Source of the DNA: Strongylocentrotus purpuratus
Taxonomy: Eukaryota > Echinodermata > Echinoidea > Camarodonta > Strongylocentrotidae
DNA: 64,000 bases
Assembly: GCF_000002235.5 (NCBI RefSeq)
Contig: NW_022145543.1
Coordinates: 806,001 to 870,000, forward strand
Direction: 5' to 3'
In this document: piece by piece, positions 28,901 to 35,100 of the stretch
How the letters are laid out: the number at the start of each line of letters is the position of its first letter
Position numbering within the stretch: the first letter of the stretch is position 1
Translations under genes and position numbers: made by a program
The notes under the pieces: model-generated
Database searches by the model: none
What the model was told of the DNA's origin: nothing
What the model saw: the letters and a program-made list of their open reading frames with translations, nothing else

Positions 28901-31900
28901 CCATCCTTGAATACAGACAAAATATATGTCCCTTGATCAATGCTCTTTAGATTACTTATTGTAAAATTCAGAGAGCAATTCTCAGTGTCATTTCTATTCT
29001 GAACCTTGTATCTTTGTACCTGATCTTGTGACAAAGACAGTGACGACCCATCTATAGAGCGATAAAATGCGAGTCTGTACGAATGCTGTAATGTGACTTC
29101 TGTACTGTCACATGGGTAAGGGAAAATCAAGTTAACTTCCTGCCCTTGTATTTTAGATAATTGTGTTGATTTACATCCATAAAGATTTGTGAGAATGATA
29201 GAAATGAATAATAATAAGATTTTAAATCCACCAGTCAAGGAATGAAACAAAACTTTCAACATTTTGAATTATGGTTAAATTCTGAGTTAAGTTCTCCACT
29301 TACTGCAAAGAGGAAAAAGTGATTGTCAGAACGTTATATAATTTCGAAATCTATATCACGACCAGTAATGTTTCACCTTTAACATCCAACTCAATAGGAC
29401 ATTTCGAGATGGAAATTGTTTGGCTAAAAGCTAACGAGTTATTTGAAATGCAAGCGTAAATGCAATCTATTCTTCAGCTAGCATTAATACGTCGTCTGGT
29501 TCTCTGACATTTACACAGGCATGAATCCTACAGTCACTGTAGTAGTAATGCACTGATTGTGTACCAGCTTTTGTTTCTGATGGATTTGTCAACTAGATAT
29601 TCTTACTTCTTAACTTAGAACATTCATCAGATTGGGCAATTAGAAACTCAGCAAAAGTTGATCCATCAACCAGGACTGAATAATTCCCTTCTCAATCATC
29701 AGACTTGATTTCAATTTGATAAAACAGCGATAACTTGCAGACCATATCTCTGCATTCAGCATTCAGCTGTGGTATAGAAATGGCCATTAGAGTAGCTTCA
29801 GATGCACAAAGTGTCATATCCGTTGCCTGGATGTGTTATAAGAAAAATTGTACAACATAATTGTGGTGATAATTGCTCTATGGTCACTAGCTCTTGCTAA
29901 TTTACTAACTTCCACCCAGGACCCAGCACTATATTCCTAGCCTAACTCACCTAAAATATAACCTACATGCATAACCCTATCAATACCCAATGTTTACCAT
30001 ATTCTTGTACATGTAATAATATAATCATTTTGTTTACCGGGAGAAGCCTCATCAGCAGTGTTGTTCCCTTCTGGATACCTGGATGTGATAGAAGAAAAAA
30101 TAGAGTAGGTTGATTGTACAACACATATTGTGGAGATAGTTGCTCTATGGTCACTAGCTCTTGCTAATTTACTAACTTCCACCCAGGACCCAACACTTAT
30201 TTACCTATTCCTTAGCCTAACTAATTGAACCTAAGATATAACCTAAACCCGGTCAATACCCAATCTGTTACCATGTATTGGTAATAGTACAATAATTTTG
30301 TTTACCCAGGGGAGCCCCATCAGCATTAGTGCTGTTCTACCTGTAGGCCGTGCAGTTACTTTTATCCCATCAATTGCCAGGTACCAATTTACATCTGGGT
30401 AGAGATTGGCGTATATGGCTTAATCTCTTGCTAAAGGATGTTAGTGACAGGCTTGAATTCAAACCCTTAACCGTTGGATTGATAGCCTATTGGGTGCTTT
30501 ATGTTCAGAGCAAATATACTCTAACTTTAGTTTGATATAATTCTTTGTGAGTACCGGGTAGGTAGTATTATTTGCCCATGCAGCGGAGATGGTAAAGAAA
30601 ATCAAATTATACACTTACCTAACTCTCTTGTCCTCAGATTGCTTAAATTTCTGCTTGTAAAACATGAAAGCACCGTAAATACACCTCCCATAAACAACCA
30701 CACGAAGCTGTGTATTTCAAGTGGACAGTTTGCCTACCTGCCTTTGAAGGTCCTCTTGACAACAGGGAATATAAATAGCATCCAATCAACGAAGCCTGGA
30801 ATGGTTCCGAAGTTTAGTACCCTGTGAGGTCCATGTCAACATTAGGCCCATTCACACTTTGTATGAAATATGGATCTAAATAAATTAAATCAAATCAAAC
30901 GAATGAAACACTGGAAATGTATTTGATTCCTGATTTAAATCCCACTTATTTACCTGTACACATGTGAGATAAGTAAAAATGTATGTACATAAGTGTTTTT
31001 ACAACAAGTCTCTTGTGGAAATAAATACAAAATCATAGAATAAAGGTTGGGTAGCTCACATCAAAGTAGAGCAGTGAGGAACTTGATTTCAGCTATGCAA
31101 CCATTATTCTCTCATTTCCTTTCACATTATACATGTATATATATAGAGAGAGAGAGAGAGAGATAGAGGGAGAGAGAGAGAGAGAGAGAGATAGACGTGC
31201 AAGTGAATGCATTTACCGGTCGGTTGAACCATGTTAAGTGTTTATATTTGCTTGGACTTTCTTTGTCAGGTTATCAATAATTTTGTGATTATGCTTTGTC
31301 AGTGTGTGAACAGCCATTATGGTTTACATATCACATTCTCTGTGTGCTTGAATGTCAGGTCAAAGTCCACACAATCAAGCGTGCATTATGATTTATGAAA
31401 CATAATGACAATCACGAGTCGCACACCTCACCCTCACACACACACACACACACACGCTAATAAACAACACTAAAAGGAAAGTTAACCGGTAAGAGGTTTG
31501 AAATTGATATCAAAGAAAAGTATCCATATACATGTACAACCACAAAATATAATCATACTACATAACACAGTTTGCAAACCGGAGATGAAATGTATCGATG
31601 ATGTGCATAAATATATATATATATTGACTCAGAAATCGCTTTGTGAATATTAAGTTGTGGTTTCATTTTGATAACACATTAAATAATCTGCAGATACAAT
31701 ACTTTAAGTCTCAAATGTAGTTTAGAATGAGCCATTAAAGACACGTTGAGGTCCAAGGTTCAAAGCTAATAAATTATACATTGTTGATAGAGAGATACAT
31801 GCATTTGTTTAATAGTACATATACAAATATGATAAAAAATTACTTGTTTTCTTATTCACATGTTAAACAGACTTATACAGTTTAAAGAATACATCAACAA

Positions 31901-32080
31901 CAGCCATTACAAATTCAGATGCCATTTGAAACATAGCAGGCCGAAATATAGTGATAGATTATGTGGAATGTTGAAGTTTTTAGATTCAGATTCATTTATT
32001 CACTCATCAGTATAAAATACAATACATATACACCATAGAAACATAAATGAGTGGAGATCAGCATTAAAAATGTATATGAG

Positions 32081-32140
<60 letters not shown>

Positions 32141-35100
32141 GACCCCATTGTAAGTGAATTTTACTAGAATTACTTACATTTACAACCCGGCAGACTGGAA
32201 GAAGGCTTGGGTTGCAGATTATATGGAGAGAGGGAGAGAGAGAGAAGGTAATGAAAGAGGATATAGGTCAAGATGACCGGAAGAAAGGATTGCTAGAGGC
32301 TAAGTGATTTGTGTTATGTAACAAGAAGGAAAAAATACAAAAACACTGTAAAAAACAATCAAATAAAATAAGTTTTCGTTAATAGCGCTTAGTGTTGTTA
32401 CTTAGAATGGCATTTTTTATGATTATTTTTAGAACTGGTAATCAATGAATATATCAATTATACTTTTAATCACTTGTCAAGTTGTAAGAATGATAATCAT
32501 TCGTAAAAGATGTTTGAAGGCATCTTATGTGGTATCTTCTCACATACTTTACATTGTCAGTACAACCACAGAAAGCCAAAGAGCGATCTGAATAACTATT
32601 GCCTTTAGTTTAAATTGTCCTTTTTCATATTTGTGGCAGCATTGATGCAATCGATGTTTAGAAGTAAGATTCTGAATATTGCACATCCTTCATATGAGCA
32701 ATAATAAAATTTGTTTTCATTGATGATGAAGGTTTTTGTGACTGTCTTTACTGAAAACTATTACCCCTCCAGCCCTCATATTCCAATATAATGCAAATAA
32801 CTGTATATGAGCACCTAGCTCTATCATCAAATTTCTTATAAATTTATTTATGGGTTTTTAATTAATCTCATTGGATTATAATAATTTGTTAATTTTGTAC
32901 AACAATATTTTATGAGGCTCTGAGCTTTGTGTAGCTCCAGATTGCTAAAATACAACAGTTAGGAATCATGCAACCATGAAATGCCAGACTCATGGCTGGC
33001 CGAACATTTAGACATTCAGATGAATTTTGAGTTCAAAGTTTAAGTATTTTCTAAATTGACAATTGAAATGACATTTTTTCCTTCCATATAAAACAAATAA
33101 ATAACCTGTTTATGTGTATAGGTACTTAAATTTTTTAATTTTTTAATTGTTTTTTGCGTCGCTATGAAAAAAAAAAACACTTTGTAATTAACGCTGACTT
33201 GGGAATGGAAAAAAATTATAAGATATAAACAGTGGTTATAAAATTATTGTGAAACATCTCATTGATTTAATTTCATATTCTTGTTTTCTAGGAGTTCATT
33301 ATTAAATTGCGAGAAGATGATAGAACTACTGACATCATATCTAACAACATCGTACAACACTCAGTTAGTAAGTATTGCACAATTAATCTGTTTCTTTTGT
33401 TTGTTGCTTATTTCTTAGAGCATTCTTGTATATAATAGAACATTTATTAGAACAATTCTGAGATGATTTTCTCCAGGTTTCAAAATTGCTTTCTCAAAGA
33501 GTTATATTGCTGAAGTGTTTTCTTTCTTTCTCACTTAAAATTTGTTTAAACATTTGTTAAAAAATCATGAAATTCATTGTGGATGACTTTCATCGTGAAA
33601 CAAAGTGGCTTCGTAATAGCTTCTATGCTTAACATGTAGAGTTGTTTCGTTTTATGGATCTAAGAAAGTTCAGACAGCAAGACAGCTAGAACAAATCAAT
33701 GATGATATTAAAACATAATATCACTTAAACTTAATTTTCATATTTTTATCTTTGATAATCAATTGCCTTACTGGTATGATTAATCAAAGCTAAACCATAA
33801 TCATCCATTATACTCAAACCATTCCTATTGAGATTTTTCTGATTAACAAGGGTGTGTTTGTTACCACTTTATATTTCCAATTTATAGTACATTTTAATTG
33901 ACAATAAAACCCAAACAACAATATGGTGTTTGGATATACGGTTTCATTAATGTATTACAGTCTGCCATCTAACCTCTATCCTCTCAATAATGTTTATATA
34001 TTTGTAAAAGTAAAAAGTACAGTAAAGAAAAAGGGACAAGAAATTTTTTGTTCTTTCATTTGGGCCTGAAAATTGTACTTTGAATTTTTAGTTGTTTAAC
34101 TGTTGTATTAATATATTTTCCAGCTTTGTTTGTTTGGCATCGAAGCCATTCTGAAAGAGGATTTAATCTCGTCCGACGTGGCTCTTAGTCTTCTCAGTTC
34201 TCACCTTACATCATTGCAGGGTAGCCAAGATAAAGCTATCAGGGAAAAGTCTCTCAAGGTATGAATTTTCATACAATGCATATTTATACAGATGTCTATG
34301 AATATTCATGGTGTGTGGGTGAGTGTGGGTGTGTGTATGGCAGATTTGTATCAATCAGATCTCATAATATTCATTTATAGAGGAACTGCCCTCCACCCTC
34401 ATGGCGTCTCCATTTTCTTGATAATGTGACGTACTATAGTCGTTTATCAAGTAAATGCATTCAAATTTATGGATGCTTCCTTTCCAAGTGTGTGTAGTGA
34501 GTGCACTTCATATTATAAAGAAAATAGCTGCACCCGTGTCATGCCAAAAGTCATTACATCATACCATGTATATCTTCATTTGTATATCTCCTGTATTTTC
34601 ATAAGGAATATTCTACATCAATAGGCAGGAATAAATCTCAGCTTTCAGAATACCTACACTTATTCTTTGGGGTGAGGTTTCCTTTAATCACTGAGCACAG
34701 GCTGAGCACCCTTCCAAGTGAGGCACAGGATAGAAATGCAGATGGTTCAAATATCCATGGAGATGTTTATTTATCATAATTATCAGAACAAATGCATGTG
34801 TAGTAAGATTCACTTTGTAATCCTAAAGCCTTTTGCTTGTCACCTATGGAACTTTAGATTTTAAAAATTGAAATGCTCATGGGGTATTTTTTTTTCTTTC
34901 ATTAAAGTCCTGTCTCAATTCTTTCTTTTTTTCAGATTTTACGTCAGTTGGAGAGGCTTGAAGCAGACACCAGTCTAGATCAGCCACTGATGCCGGAGAG
35001 CCAGCTCATCTTCCAGTCAGTATTAGAAGCTGCTGAGGCTGAAATACCAGCATCCTCGGCTAACACAACTCCACTGAAAACTGTTCTGCCAAGAGATGCC

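Larger units (their letters stand above)
29303..30618 (-). other. Predicted 5' UTR intron of Ig gene 2
   Basis: The acceptor TTTTTCCTCTTTGCAG and the donor GAGTTAG|GTAAGTG are both strong. The intron contains a ~255-bp local duplication and a SINE. Confidence 0.65.
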
